Shown piece by piece: positions 1 through 9,200 of a stretch of 37,139 nt of DNA. The notes beneath the pieces were generated by a model. It did not search any database. It had not been told where the DNA came from and was given only the letters and a program-made list of their open reading frames with translations. The first letter of the stretch is position 1, and every line of letters starts with the position of its first letter. The DNA is from an uncultured Lachnospiraceae bacterium (lineage in GTDB: Bacteria > Bacillota > Clostridia > Lachnospirales > Lachnospiraceae). The position numbers were made by a program, and so were the translations under genes. The stretch lies in NCBI GenBank assembly GCA_947384285.1, contig CANDGI010000029.1:1-37139 (forward strand). Reading direction: 5' to 3'.

Positions 1-54
1 TAGAGCAACCGGCTCATAACCGGTCGGTCCTGGGTTCGAGTCCCCGAAGGTCCA
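1..54 (+). tRNA. tRNA-Met (CAT), 5' end missing
   Basis: Only the 3' two thirds of this tRNA lies in the window. The anticodon CAT is at 15-17 in a normal seven-base loop, followed by a T arm (loop 35-41) and the acceptor 3' strand 47-53 with discriminator A54. No CCA is encoded. Without the 5' part I cannot tell elongator Met from initiator or from the CAT-anticodon Ile tRNA; elongator Met is the default. Confidence 0.85.
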
Positions 55-75
55 CGCTATTAACTATGTGATTAT

Positions 76-149
76 GGCCTAGTGGCTCAGTTGGTTAGAG
101 CGCCGCCCTGTCACGGCGGAGGTCGAGGGTTCGAGTCCCTTCTGGGTCG
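76..149 (+). tRNA. tRNA-Asp (GTC)
   Basis: A complete 74-nt cloverleaf. The acceptor arms 76-82 and 142-148 pair with two G-T wobbles, the anticodon GTC is at 110-112, the T loop is standard, and the discriminator base is G149. No CCA is encoded. It is the second gene of a five-tRNA cluster in one orientation. Confidence 0.95.
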
Positions 150-202
150 TTCACATGGAACATTTGGCGGAAGCTTAATGTGAAAGTGTGTGAAGCAAAT
201 AT

Positions 203-275
203 GGGATCTTAGCTCAGCTGGGAGAGCATCTGCCTTACAAGCAGAGGGTCACAGGTTCGAGCCCTGTAGGTCCCA
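203..275 (+). tRNA. tRNA-Val (TAC)
   Basis: A complete 73-nt cloverleaf. The acceptor strands 203-209 and 268-274 pair (one G-T), the anticodon loop is 234-240 with TAC at 236-238, and the discriminator base is A275. No CCA is encoded. It lies 5 nt before the Leu tRNA, so the two are surely cotranscribed. Confidence 0.95.
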
Positions 276-280
276 TTTGT

Positions 281-364
281 GCCGGCGTGGCGGAACTGGC
301 AGACGCGCAGGACTTAAAATCCTGTGGTGGCGACATCGTACCGGTTCGATTCCGGTCGCCGGCA
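281..364 (+). tRNA. tRNA-Leu (TAA)
   Basis: An 84-nt class II tRNA with a long variable arm. The acceptor strands 281-287 and 357-363 are perfectly complementary, the anticodon TAA is at 315-317, and the discriminator base is A364. The longer variable region fits a Leu tRNA. Confidence 0.95.
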
Positions 365-380
365 GTTATCAAAATTTTTG

Positions 381-408
381 TTGATTTTTTAAGAAAATAT
401 GATATAAT
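381..408 (+). promoter_or_regulatory. Sigma-A type promoter for tRNA-Gly
   Basis: A TTGATT -35 (381-386) and a consensus TATAAT -10 (403-408) are separated by 16 nt in an AT-rich spacer, and the tRNA-Gly starts 10 nt after the -10. This suggests the Gly tRNA has its own start in addition to read-through from the upstream tRNAs. Confidence 0.55.
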
Positions 409-417
409 TATTTTATT

Positions 418-488
418 GCAGATATGGTTCATCGGTAGAACGCTAGCTTCCCAAGCTGGAAAGGCGGGTTCGACTCCCGTTATCTGCT
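418..488 (+). tRNA. tRNA-Gly (CCC)
   Basis: A 71-nt tRNA with acceptor strands 418-424 and 481-487. The anticodon loop is 448-454 with CCC at 450-452, and the T arm is normal. The CCC isoacceptor reads GGG codons. It is the last gene of the cluster and is followed directly by a T-rich tract. Confidence 0.93.
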
Positions 489-508
489 TTTTTTATTTTT
501 ATAAGCAG
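484..508 (+). terminator. Probable end of the tRNA transcript
   Basis: Directly after tRNA-Gly there is a run of T (487-493 and 495-499) enclosed by CTGCTT (484-489) and AAGCAG (503-508). Either the tRNA acceptor/T-arm helix plus the T run, or the small hairpin, could end transcription. The fit to a classic intrinsic terminator is only partial. Confidence 0.35.
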
Positions 509-581
509 TGAGAAGAACAGCAATTTTGATTCACGGCAGAAAAAGGTATTTTACATAAACTGTTTTTCCTGGATGCAGGCT

Positions 582-1724
582 TCAAATAATGGAAAAGGTA
601 TCTGCCAATAGCAGCCAGTTTGCCCGGAACAGCTGCATAATCTGCCAGTATCCCATACCCCGGAGGTTATATTCTTTTACCAGCCCGAATTTTGCAGAAA
701 TGCTTCGGACGTCTTCAAACCATACTTCATGGGTGAATCCTTCTGACACATAATTGAAATAGGGCGACTGGGCAGTTTCATCAAATTGAATGGCGGCGTT
801 ATGTGCGATGGCTATCTGGACAGCCTCTACGTTGCCTATGGTGGCGGCTTTGGAAGCGCCCTGTACAAAAGGCAGGGTCCAGTCATAGCCGTAGTTGGGG
901 ATGCCAAGGTTGATTTTGGAGGCGGGAATTTTGGTAAGTGCGTATTCTACCACCTGGCGGACTTTGTTGAGTGGGGCTACGGCCATGGCGGGTCCGTAAG
1001 TATAACCCCATTCATATGTCATTAAAAGCACAGAATCAGCGGCTTCCCCAAGTAAGCCATAATCTTTCCCTTCATACAGCAGGCCCGCCTGGGTGTCGGA
1101 AATCTTTGGAGCCAGCGCTACAGAAACAGGATAGCCCAATTCATTTACTGCCGTCCGTATGTCGCCTACAAAGTTTACAAAAGGAATTTTATCTTCTGGA
1201 AGAATGTATTCGAAATCAATATCAACTCCTTCAAATCCCCGTTCCACAATCTGGTAAGCCAGATTCTGAATCAATTGCTGCTTTGCAGTTTCATTTTTAA
1301 CAATCTGGGAAATCAGGTAATTGCTGAATTGTCCGGCAGGGCCGAATGGCGTCAAAGTCAAAATAGGGGAAACCCCAAATGATTTTGCCGTGGTAATCAT
1401 GAAAGTATCATCTAAGACTGGAGGAATCAATTCCCCTTCCGGTGTAAATCCATAAGAAAAAATAAATAAATCCGAGAGGAAAGGAAGCGTTTGCTCCAGT
1501 ACCCATCTGCTGATAAAAGGATAGGCATATCCGCCGGCAAAAACCCCGTATGTCCCATCTTCTGAAGCGGGCGGATTTCCATCTGACAAAAGAAGAGCCT
1601 GCCCCACAGCTAAGGGATAGGGATAAGCAAGCTGATTGTCATAAATGATGGATTGCGGGGAAATGCCATGGGAGCCTGCAATGGAATCCACAGTGTCTTT
1701 TGGACGCACAATATAAATTTCCAT
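582..1724 (-). CDS. LysM + glycoside hydrolase family 18 spore cortex-lytic type protein
   Basis: A 380-aa protein with one LysM domain (about residues 2-46) followed directly by a GH18 chitinase-like domain. The GH18 signature reads GVDIDFEYI, that is DxDxE with the Glu as the expected acid/base. There is no signal peptide: the protein starts with the LysM, as in the SleL/YaaH family of spore proteins, which carry two LysM domains and run about 430 aa. The expected role is cleaving N-acetylglucosaminyl bonds in (cortex) peptidoglycan during germination; this is inferred from the family. The ATG is preceded by an AAAGGAT ribosome binding site. The gene converges on the tRNA cluster and is divergent from the hydrogenase-like gene, so it is its own unit. 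The exact symbol (sleL or yaaH) cannot be settled from the sequence alone. Confidence 0.85.
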   Translation of the reverse strand: MEIYIVRPKDTVDSIAGSHGISPQSIIYDNQLAYPYPLAVGQALLLSDGNPPASEDGTYGVFAGGYAYPFISRWVLEQTLPFLSDLFIFSYGFTPEGELIPPVLDDTFMITTAKSFGVSPILTLTPFGPAGQFSNYLISQIVKNETAKQQLIQNLAYQIVERGFEGVDIDFEYILPEDKIPFVNFVGDIRTAVNELGYPVSVALAPKISDTQAGLLYEGKDYGLLGEAADSVLLMTYEWGYTYGPAMAVAPLNKVRQVVEYALTKIPASKINLGIPNYGYDWTLPFVQGASKAATIGNVEAVQIAIAHNAAIQFDETAQSPYFNYVSEGFTHEVWFEDVRSISAKFGLVKEYNLRGMGYWQIMQLFRANWLLLADTFSII

Positions 1725-1827
1725 GAATGTGAATATCCTTTTTCTTTAAAATATGATGCGGGATTGGAAATGGTTCCACAGTTCCCCCTCCCATTATGGC
1801 CAGCTTGCAGAAAATGTGGAAATATAG

Positions 1828-1856
1828 TTGCAAATTGTGAAAAAATAGAATAAAAT
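1828..1856 (+). promoter_or_regulatory. Sigma-A promoter for the hydrogenase-like chemoreceptor
   Basis: TTGCAA (1828-1833), a 17-nt spacer and TAAAAT (1851-1856) make a near-consensus vegetative promoter. The start codon at 1926 is about 70 nt downstream, leaving a short untranslated leader. Confidence 0.6.
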
Positions 1857-1925
1857 TTAGGGTGGATTTATACAGAAAAGAGAATGTGTAAAATTCAATA
1901 AAGAGTGGGATGGAGGAGTGGTGTT

Positions 1926-3869
1926 ATGGAAATTGGCAAATTAAATACAGGCTTGGTTTACACCAATGACAAATGTATCGGATGCAACCATTGCATTTCG
2001 GCATGTCCGGTTTTTGAAGCGAATTATTCCCTGACGCAGGATGGAAGAGATTTAATTTACGTAAATGGCGAGGCTTGTGTCCAGTGCGGCGCGTGTATTG
2101 ACGCATGCCATCATCATGCAAGAGATTTTAGAGATGATACGGAACAGTTTTTTGAAGATTTGAAAAAGGGTGAATCGATCAGCCTTCTGGCTGCCCCTGC
2201 ATTTATCGCAAATTATCCCAAGGAATATGCCAGGGTGCTTGGATATTTGAAAAGCCTCGGGGTAAAGCATATTATCAGCGTAAGCTTCGGGGCGGATATT
2301 ACCACCTGGGGATATCTGAATTATATTACCAGGAATCATTTTACAGGCGGCATATCCCAGCCCTGCCCAGCTATTGTAGATTACATAGAAAAATATGTCC
2401 CAGAACTTATCCCGAAAATTGTCCCGGTGCACAGTCCTATGATGTGCGCAGCAATTTATGTAAAAAAATATATGAAGATTACGGATAAGCTGGCATTTAT
2501 CAGCCCATGCATTGCAAAAAAATCAGAGATTATGCGCCCGGATAACCAGAAATATGTATCCTACAATGTAACCTTTGATCATCTGATGGATGCATTAAAG
2601 GGGGTAAAGCTTTCTTCCTATGATGCTGTGGATGAGCTGGAGTACGGCCTTGGAAGCGTATATCCGCAGCCAGGCGGTCTGAAAGAAAACATTGAGCATT
2701 TTCTGGGAAAGGATGTGCTGGTAAGGCAGATTGAAGGGGAAAACCATGCGTATCATTTCCTGAAACAATATGCGAAGCGCGTCAAAAGCGGCAAGCAGCT
2801 TCCCTTTATGGTGGATGCATTGAATTGTGCAAACGGCTGTCTGCATGGGACAGGCGTAGAGCTGGAAACATCACAGAATGATGATGTGCTTTTTGAAATT
2901 AATAACCAGAGAGAGAAGGCAAAATCCAGTGGGCAGGGCAGGAAAAAGGATAAGAACAGCCCATGGGGGAAATGGATTTCTTATGAAAAGCGGCTTGCAA
3001 ATTTTAATGCTCAGTTTGCAGAGCTGAAGCTGGAGGATTTTATTTGCAAGTACCAGAATCAGAATATGGCAGCCGTTGTAAGCGACCAGCAGATAGAGAC
3101 TGGATTTGAAGCGATGAAGAAGGATACGCTGGAAAAACAGCAGATAGACTGCTGTGCCTGCGGATATGAAAGCTGCCGGCAGATGGCAGGCGCCATTGCT
3201 CTTGGGCTGAACCGAAAAGAAAACTGCATGCATTATGAGAAGGATGCTTTAAAGGGAGAACAAGAGCAGCTGCAGGAGATGACGGAACAGCTGCAGGAAT
3301 CACAGAAAAAGAAACAGGCGTTGTATGAAGAGGTCATCAGCGACTTCCAGAAGATTAAGATGTCTATGGGAGAACTGGCCGAGGGCAACCAGGCTTCCGC
3401 GGAGGATTCCACACGGATTGCAGAGGCGGTAGGCGGAATGTTCGGTTTTACGGAAATGCTGCGGGATTCCATGAAGCAGGTGGTGGATGCCGTACAAGGC
3501 TATGATGTGATGAATGAGGATATCATCAAAATATCCAATCAGACCGGCATGCTGGCATTGAATGCGGGAATTGAGGCGGCAAGAAGCGGAGAAGCCGGCA
3601 GAGGATTTGCAGTGATTGCCAACCGTGTCCGGGATTTGTCTGAGCAGACAAAGGAAGCTGTAGCCACGGGGAAAGGGCAGAGTGCAATTCTGGTTCCAGC
3701 TATCCAGAAGCTGAACGATGAGACCATCCAGTTTGTACAGAATATTGAAAAGATTAATGAAGGAACTTCTGCGCTTGCTTCAAGCAGCGAAGAAATTGCG
3801 GCGCAGACGGCAATGGTGGACGAGATTGTGAACCGCCTGGCAGACAAGATGAAGGAAGTTGTGGATTAA
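1926..3869 (+). CDS. FeFe-hydrogenase-like sensor fused to a methyl-accepting chemotaxis signalling domain
   Basis: A 647-aa soluble protein with no transmembrane segments. Domains in order: two [4Fe-4S] ferredoxin motifs (Cys17/20/23/27 and 51/54/57/61); an FeFe-hydrogenase large-subunit domain (about 75-340); a further four-Cys Fe-S motif (about 405-435); a coiled coil; and an MCP signalling hairpin centred near residues 535-575 ([19 protein letters not shown]). All four cysteines expected to hold the H-cluster are present (C147, C195, C301, C305), and the CxxKxxE of the second motif is intact. The proton-relay Cys before C147 is Pro. This pattern fits sensory rather than catalytic hydrogenases and resembles the chemotaxis-linked group C class. 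A role as a cytoplasmic H2 or redox sensor acting through CheA/CheW is inferred; no che genes are in the window. The start at 1926 is chosen over an in-frame GTG at 1905 because GGAGG sits at 1912-1916. Confidence 0.85.
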   Translation: MEIGKLNTGLVYTNDKCIGCNHCISACPVFEANYSLTQDGRDLIYVNGEACVQCGACIDACHHHARDFRDDTEQFFEDLKKGESISLLAAPAFIANYPKEYARVLGYLKSLGVKHIISVSFGADITTWGYLNYITRNHFTGGISQPCPAIVDYIEKYVPELIPKIVPVHSPMMCAAIYVKKYMKITDKLAFISPCIAKKSEIMRPDNQKYVSYNVTFDHLMDALKGVKLSSYDAVDELEYGLGSVYPQPGGLKENIEHFLGKDVLVRQIEGENHAYHFLKQYAKRVKSGKQLPFMVDALNCANGCLHGTGVELETSQNDDVLFEINNQREKAKSSGQGRKKDKNSPWGKWISYEKRLANFNAQFAELKLEDFICKYQNQNMAAVVSDQQIETGFEAMKKDTLEKQQIDCCACGYESCRQMAGAIALGLNRKENCMHYEKDALKGEQEQLQEMTEQLQESQKKKQALYEEVISDFQKIKMSMGELAEGNQASAEDSTRIAEAVGGMFGFTEMLRDSMKQVVDAVQGYDVMNEDIIKISNQTGMLALNAGIEAARSGEAGRGFAVIANRVRDLSEQTKEAVATGKGQSAILVPAIQKLNDETIQFVQNIEKINEGTSALASSSEEIAAQTAMVDEIVNRLADKMKEVVD

Positions 3870-4062
3870 AATTGCAGCGCATGTAAGGAAGCTGGATGAA
3901 ATATATTTGGAGAATTTTAAGCGGGTGCGGGATGATGTGGAAGGGTTTATCTGCAAAAATGAGTACCGCTGCAAGGAGGAACCCTGGAAAAATGCAAAGG
4001 ATGCATTGCCCAGGGCGCTGACGAAGGCAGGGGGTATTCTTGTCGGCCCGCAAGAAGAGTAA
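3859..4062 (+). other. Short open frame overlapping the chemoreceptor end, function unknown
   Basis: A 67-codon frame beginning with TTG in the +1 frame relative to the chemoreceptor and overlapping its last 11 nt. The product is charged, with two Cys, and reads like coding sequence (for example EGFICKNEYRCKEEP). I do not recognise a family. It has no ribosome binding site of its own. It could be a small coupled gene, a C-terminal extension reached by frameshifting, or the remnant of a lost gene. It ends 29 nt before the convergent DUF305 stop. Confidence 0.25.
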
Positions 4063-4091
4063 AGCGGGTGCGGCAAAAGAGAGGAGACAGG

Positions 4092-4664
4092 TCATTTACA
4101 GCCCAGCTGGCGCAGAAGATGGCGCATCTTGCAGATGCCTTTTTCCTGTGAGGTGATGATATCATCTAGGATAGGCTTAAGCTGTGGGCAGATATCATAT
4201 TGCAGGGTGGTTTTTGACATTTCAACGGCTCCCATATGGTGGGGAATCATTTCCTGGATAAAGTTTACATTGAGCTGGTTGGTATCCGGCGCACATGACA
4301 TTTTAGAAAACATGCTTTGCATAATCTGGTCCATCCTGCGCTGATACAGGCACAGATCCTGGCTGCAGTTTTTGCGGATGCCGCAGGCACATTGAATGTC
4401 CTGCATGTGTTCAATGCTTTTTGTCTGTTCTTCAATTATATTGCATGCAATGTCCTGCAGCGGGATAAACGTGGTGTATTGCAGAAGATTGTGGGACATT
4501 TCAATAGCTGCCTGATGGTGGGGAACCATTTGTACGGTGAAATTATAAGAAATGCTGTTATTCAGTTCCGCTTCTGTCATGCCCTGGATCATTTCATCCA
4601 GGATACAGTGAAAGGTGTTCAGGTAATTTTTAGCGACATTACTTAGTTTACATGATGCCTGCAT
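4092..4664 (-). CDS. DUF305 family protein with two His-His/Met repeats
   Basis: A 190-aa protein with two DUF305 repeats. Each has the signature M(V/I)PHHxxAxEMS: MVPHHQAAIEMS in the first half and MIPHHMGAVEMS in the second. Between and after them lies a Cys-rich stretch (CACG, C-S-Q-D-L-C and one more Cys). The His and Met residues suggest metal (copper-type) binding by analogy with the family, but the function here is unproven. There is no signal peptide, so it should be cytoplasmic, whereas many DUF305 proteins are exported. The ATG is supported by GAAGGAG in the complementary strand at about 4671-4678. A TATAAT -10 (complement of 4700-4705) lies upstream with no clear -35. Confidence 0.8.
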   Translation of the reverse strand: MQASCKLSNVAKNYLNTFHCILDEMIQGMTEAELNNSISYNFTVQMVPHHQAAIEMSHNLLQYTTFIPLQDIACNIIEEQTKSIEHMQDIQCACGIRKNCSQDLCLYQRRMDQIMQSMFSKMSCAPDTNQLNVNFIQEMIPHHMGAVEMSKTTLQYDICPQLKPILDDIITSQEKGICKMRHLLRQLGCK

Positions 4665-4853
4665 AGAAAAACTCCTTCATCAATCATATCGGTTGCTTTA
4701 TTATATGCAGAAAAAGCAGAGTGTTGCGGAGTTGGAATTTGATTTTCTAAAAATAAGAATGTTGTACAGATATATATGTATATGTATGCAGAAAGGCCGC
4801 CCTGAAAACGTAACCGGTTTTCATTGATTGTGGCGGGATATGCTCATGACTGC

Positions 4854-4943
4854 CTGTGGGGAAATGATAAGTTATCTGCAATATTATACTGTGGCGCCTT
4901 AGCGGCACAGCTGTATATTGCAGATAACTTCCATCTTCCCACA
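4854..4943. repeat. Long interrupted palindrome between pta and the DUF305 gene
   Basis: The 325-nt gap between the two minus-strand genes contains a large inverted repeat. Arms 4869-4884 and 4915-4930 are perfectly complementary over 16 bp. The outer CTGTGGG (4854-4860) pairs with CCCACAG (4937-4943), and the inner CTGTG (4889-4893) pairs with CACAG (4906-4910). No T-run follows on either strand, so it is not a standard terminator. It could be an mRNA-processing or stability hairpin 3' of pta, or a palindromic repeat. A smaller repeat, GAAAAC/GTTTTC, lies at 4803-4821. Confidence 0.6.
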
Positions 4944-4989
4944 GCCTCTTTGCAGGCACGCTTTCAATTCAGCTATGCGGGATAGCGGT

Positions 4990-6009
4990 TTACTCTAAAT
5001 CCTTCTTCACCTCATCCACCAATGCGGCAGTGATAATGGCCATGGAATATGCCTCGTCTGCCGTACATCCTCTGGATAAGTCGTTAATCGGAGAGTTCAG
5101 CCCCAGAAGGATGGGGCCGTAAGCTGCGAAATTACCCATACGCTGTGCAATCTTGTAGCCGATATTGCCCGCATTGATGTCCGGGAAGATAAATACGTTT
5201 GCATGTCCGGCAACTTCATCATCCGGGCATTTGGTACGTGCTACACGGGGAGAAACAGCAGCGTCGAACTGCATTTCACCAGAAATTGGAAGATCCGGCC
5301 GCAGCGCTTTGGCTTTCCGAGCCGCATTGTGCATCTTGTCCACATCCTCGCCTGCTCCAGAGCCAAGGGTGGAATAGCTCAGGAATGCAATTTTAGGCTC
5401 GATACCAAAAAGAATACTGCAGTCTGCTGCTCCGATTGCAATATCTACCAGCTCGTCCTCATTAGGCTTAATGTTGATGGAACAGTCTGCCATGGCAAGC
5501 ACCTCATTTTCACCGGTAGCAGAGGGACGCACCAGAATAAAGCAGGAAGATACAATGTTTTTTCCAGGCCTTGTTTTGATTAGCTGGAGCGCCGGCCTTA
5601 CCGTGTCTGCTGTGGTATAGGTTGCGCCGCCCAAAAGGCAGTCTGCATAGCCCATTTTTACCAGCATTGTGCCGAAATAATTGCCTCGTTTCAATATCTT
5701 CCGGGCTTCCTCCATCTGCATGTTTTTGCTTTTCCGCAGCTCGCAGAGAGTTTCCGCCATTTTTTCGATATCTTCAAAATTATCCGGGTCAATGATTTCT
5801 GCGCCCCGGATATTGTAACCGTATGTCTCAGCGGCGTCTTCTACTTCCGCTTTATTTCCAACCAGTACGGGGGTCAGGAAGTAGGAAGCCAGCAGACGGG
5901 AAGCAGCCTCTAAAATACGGGGATCGCTGCCTTCTGTGAATACGATTCTTTTTGGGTTCTTTTTTAGCTTGTCAATCATCATGCCAAAACCTTGCATATT
6001 TCTGTCCAT
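4990..6009 (-). CDS. pta: Phosphate acetyltransferase
   Basis: A 339-aa protein matching the short (about 330 aa) phosphotransacetylase family. It begins with the typical RIVFTEGSDPRILEAA block and carries the family-typical GGATYTTADTVRPALQ and SISGEMQFDAA-like (PISGEMQFDAAV) segments. It interconverts acetyl-CoA and acetyl phosphate in the acetate branch of fermentation, in the cytosol. The ackA partner is not adjacent. The start codon is supported by AAGGAGG about 8 nt upstream. The gene is a single unit on the minus strand, divergent from the RND efflux operon. Confidence 0.93.
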   Translation of the reverse strand: MDRNMQGFGMMIDKLKKNPKRIVFTEGSDPRILEAASRLLASYFLTPVLVGNKAEVEDAAETYGYNIRGAEIIDPDNFEDIEKMAETLCELRKSKNMQMEEARKILKRGNYFGTMLVKMGYADCLLGGATYTTADTVRPALQLIKTRPGKNIVSSCFILVRPSATGENEVLAMADCSINIKPNEDELVDIAIGAADCSILFGIEPKIAFLSYSTLGSGAGEDVDKMHNAARKAKALRPDLPISGEMQFDAAVSPRVARTKCPDDEVAGHANVFIFPDINAGNIGYKIAQRMGNFAAYGPILLGLNSPINDLSRGCTADEAYSMAIITAALVDEVKKDLE

Positions 6010-6047
6010 GGGAAATTCCTCCTTAAAAATTTTTTGAAACCATTATT

Positions 6048-6075
6048 AATGTAACATGTTTTCTGGATTTTTCAA
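6048..6075 (-). promoter_or_regulatory. Probable sigma-A promoter for pta
   Basis: On the minus strand TTGAAA (complement of 6070-6075) is followed after 16 nt by TACATT (complement of 6048-6053), about 40 nt before the pta start. The spacing is slightly short and the -10 is imperfect. Confidence 0.4.
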
Positions 6076-6192
6076 CTGATTTATTTGTATAAAAATGAAA
6101 ACAGAGGGAAATTTATGTATTTTTTTAGGAACAGAGGATAATTGTCAAAAAATTAACAAACTTTTCTTTAGAAAAAATTTATATTTTTGTCA

Positions 6193-6246
6193 TTGTATTT
6201 TATCCCTTAGATGCGTATAATGAAGAAAAACCGACCAGTCGGTCGG
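6193..6246 (+). promoter_or_regulatory. Promoter with overlapping TetR-type operator for the RND operon
   Basis: TTGTAT (6193-6198), a 17-nt spacer and a consensus TATAAT (6216-6221) form the promoter. Immediately downstream, over the expected transcription start, is the inverted repeat CCGACC-AGTC-GGTCGG (6231-6246). This GC-rich palindrome in an otherwise AT-rich leader is typical of operators bound by TetR-family dimers. The last gene of the same operon encodes a TetR-like protein, so negative autoregulation with induction by an effluxed compound is the simplest model. Confidence 0.75.
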
Positions 6247-6272
6247 AAATGAAAGCACAGGAGGAAAAGAAC

Positions 6273-9200
6273 ATGCTGTCAAGATTCAGTGTGAAAAAAC
6301 CTTACACCGTAATTGTAGGGATTGTCCTGGTAATTATTCTTGGGGCGGTGTCTTTAAGTAAGATGAGCACAGATTTGCTCCCAAGCATAAATTTGCCATA
6401 TGCGATTGTGATTACTACATATCCGGGAGCAAGCCCGGAACAAGTGGAGGATGTTGTGACCCAGCCCATAGAAGCGGCTATGGCCAGCACTTCCAATATC
6501 AAGAATATCAGCTCAAATTCCGCCAATAATATGTCTATGGTAATTCTGGAATTTGAACAGACTGCAAATATGGATTCCATCACGGTGGAAATGCGTGAAA
6601 GCTTAGACCAGATCAGCGGCTATTGGCCGGATACCGTGAGCAATCCCATTATTATGAAACTGAATCCTGATATGATGCCGATTATGATAGCGGCCATGGA
6701 AGTAGATGGGATGGACAGCCTGGCAGTCAGTGATTACACCGACAAGGAGCTGATTCCGGAGATTGAAAGCGTGGAGGGAGTTGCCTCTGTGACGGGCACC
6801 GGGCTCATTGAGGAATCTGTGCGGGTGACATTGAGCCAGGAAAAGATTGATGCTGTCAATGCGGAGATTACGGCTTCCCTGGATGAAAAATTTTCGGATG
6901 CAGAAGAGGAAATCAATTCTGCAGAAAATGAAATCAGCAGTGGGAAAAATGAATTGGACAGCGGGCAGAACCAGATGGCAAGCCAGATTGGCGATGCACA
7001 GAACCAGCTGAATGATAAAAAGATTGAACTGTTCCAGACAGAGACAGATTTGAACAACAAGCTGGCCGAGCTGCAGGAGACAAAAACTGGTACGGAAGCT
7101 GGGATTGCATCCTTAAACGAGCTTAAGAGCCAGGTTGATACCCTGGTAGACAGCAAGAAAAAGCTGACGGACGGCATTGCAGAACTGAAAAAGCAGATTG
7201 AGACGCTAAAGGGGCAGAAAAGCAAGCTGGATGATGGCATGCAGCAGGCAAAAGCGGGACTGAGCCAGATACAGCAGGCATTGGAGCAGGCAAAGGCAGG
7301 GCTTGCCCAGGTGCAGCAGGCATTGGAGCAGGCAAAGGCCGCACAGCTTACGGAACAGGCCGCGCAGCTAGAGGTTCAGGCGGAACAGCTGCAGGCTCAG
7401 ATTGCCCAATTGGAGGAACAAAAGAGCCAGCTGGAGGGACAGCTTGCCCAGCTGGAAGAGCAGGAAGGACAGCTTGCCAGTGCGCTGGGACAGATGGAGC
7501 CCAAGCTTGCCCAGCTGGAGGAGCAGCTTGCCCAGTTGGAAGGGGGGCTTTCTGCCATCAAATCAGAGCTTGCCAAGCAGGAAGGCAGTACCTTGAAGGA
7601 AAATGCCTCTGACAAGCAATTGGTTTCGTATATTTCCCAATCCCTGACCCAGGCAGAGCAGGGGATCGTCCAGATTAACGGCGGGATTGCAGCTATAGAG
7701 GCAGGGCTTGCCAGTGTTGCAGAAGGAAAGACTACCATCAATGAGACGCTGGCAGCCTTAAACCAGAGCCAGATTACAGGATCCATCGAGATGGGAAGCG
7801 CTTCGGCCCAGCTTGCCAGCGGAGAGGAAAAGCTCAAGGAGTCGAAAAAGACCTTTGAAGATACGAAAAAAGATGCTTATGATTCGGCTGATTTAAACAG
7901 CATCCTGACCATGGAAACATTGACAAATATCCTGACTGCACAGAATTTTTCCATGCCGGCAGGCTACATTACAGATGAAGGGGAACGGTTCATGGTGCGG
8001 GTGGGAGACGCTGTGGACAGTGTGGATGCCCTGAAAGATATGGTTCTGATGGATTTGGGCATGGATGGCGTAGATGTGATACATATGTCGGACGTGGCAG
8101 ACATTGTGGTGGTGGATAATTCAGAGGAATCTTATGCCAAGCTAAACGGACAGCCCGGGGTTATGCTCTCCATTGAGAAGCAGACCGGATATTCCACCGG
8201 GGATGTGACAAACCGGATTTATGATAAATTTGACAGCATGAAAAGAAACAATGGGGATCTGAATGTGTCTGTTTTGATGGATCAGGGAATCTATATTGAT
8301 ATGATTGTGGATTCCGTGCTGAATAACATGATTTTCGGTGCTGGCCTTGCGATTTTGATTCTGCTGCTGTTTTTGAAGGATGTCCGGCCTACCCTGGTCA
8401 TTGCGGTTTCCATACCGATTTCCGTTATTTTTGCGGTGGTGCTGATGTATTTCAGCGGCGTAACCCTGAACCTGATTTCCCTGTCCGGCCTTGCCCTTGG
8501 CATAGGCATGCTGGTGGACAATTCTATTGTGGTGATTGAAAATATTTACCGTATGAGAAATGAAGGGCTGTCCGCCAAAAAGGCGGCGGTAGAAGGGGCA
8601 AAGCAAGTGGGCGGCGCGATTACGGCTTCCACCTTGACGACCGTCTGTGTGTTTGCGCCTATTGTATTTACTGAGGGGATAACCCGGCAGCTCTTTGTGG
8701 ACATGGGGCTTACCATTGCCTATTCCCTTCTCGCCAGCCTTTTGATTGCCCTTACCTTTGTGCCTATGATGGGAGCAAAGATGCTGAAAAAGACCAAGGA
8801 AGCCAGCCATCCCTGGTTCGACAGGTTCCAGGAGGCCTATGGTACTGCATTGGAAAAGGCGCTTCATGTGAAGCCGTTGGTGCTTCTGGTTATGGTGGCG
8901 CTTTTAGCGGTCAGTGCAAAAGCGGCGGCCTCCAAGGGAACTGCGTTTATGCCCGATATGGAAAGCACCCAGATGTCTGTAACGGTTACGCCGCCAAAGG
9001 ACGCAGAGTTTGCAGATGCATGCAAGCTGGCGGATGAGGTGACGGAGCAGATCCAGACCATTGAAGACGTGGATTCCGTGGGAGCCATGGCGGGAGGCGG
9101 CGGAGTTGCCGCAAGCATGATGGGCGGCAGCGCAAACAACAGCAGCATCAGCCTTTATATTATTTTAAAGGAAGATAAAAAGCTTACCAATGATGAAATT

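Noticed and set aside
190-511. Short open frames across the tRNA cluster
   Set aside because: They overlap tRNA-Val, tRNA-Leu and tRNA-Gly completely and have no independent support.
1905-1925. GTG start 7 codons upstream for the hydrogenase-like chemoreceptor
   Set aside because: The GGAGG at 1912-1916 lies within this extension and is well placed for the ATG at 1926; no ribosome binding site precedes the GTG.
4747-4959. 70-codon minus-strand frame between the DUF305 gene and pta
   Set aside because: It runs through the long palindrome, has no ribosome binding site and its product looks random.
6249-6272. ATG at 6249 as start of the RND permease
   Set aside because: It directly adjoins the operator palindrome and would precede the AGGAGG at 6259-6264, which fits the ATG at 6273.
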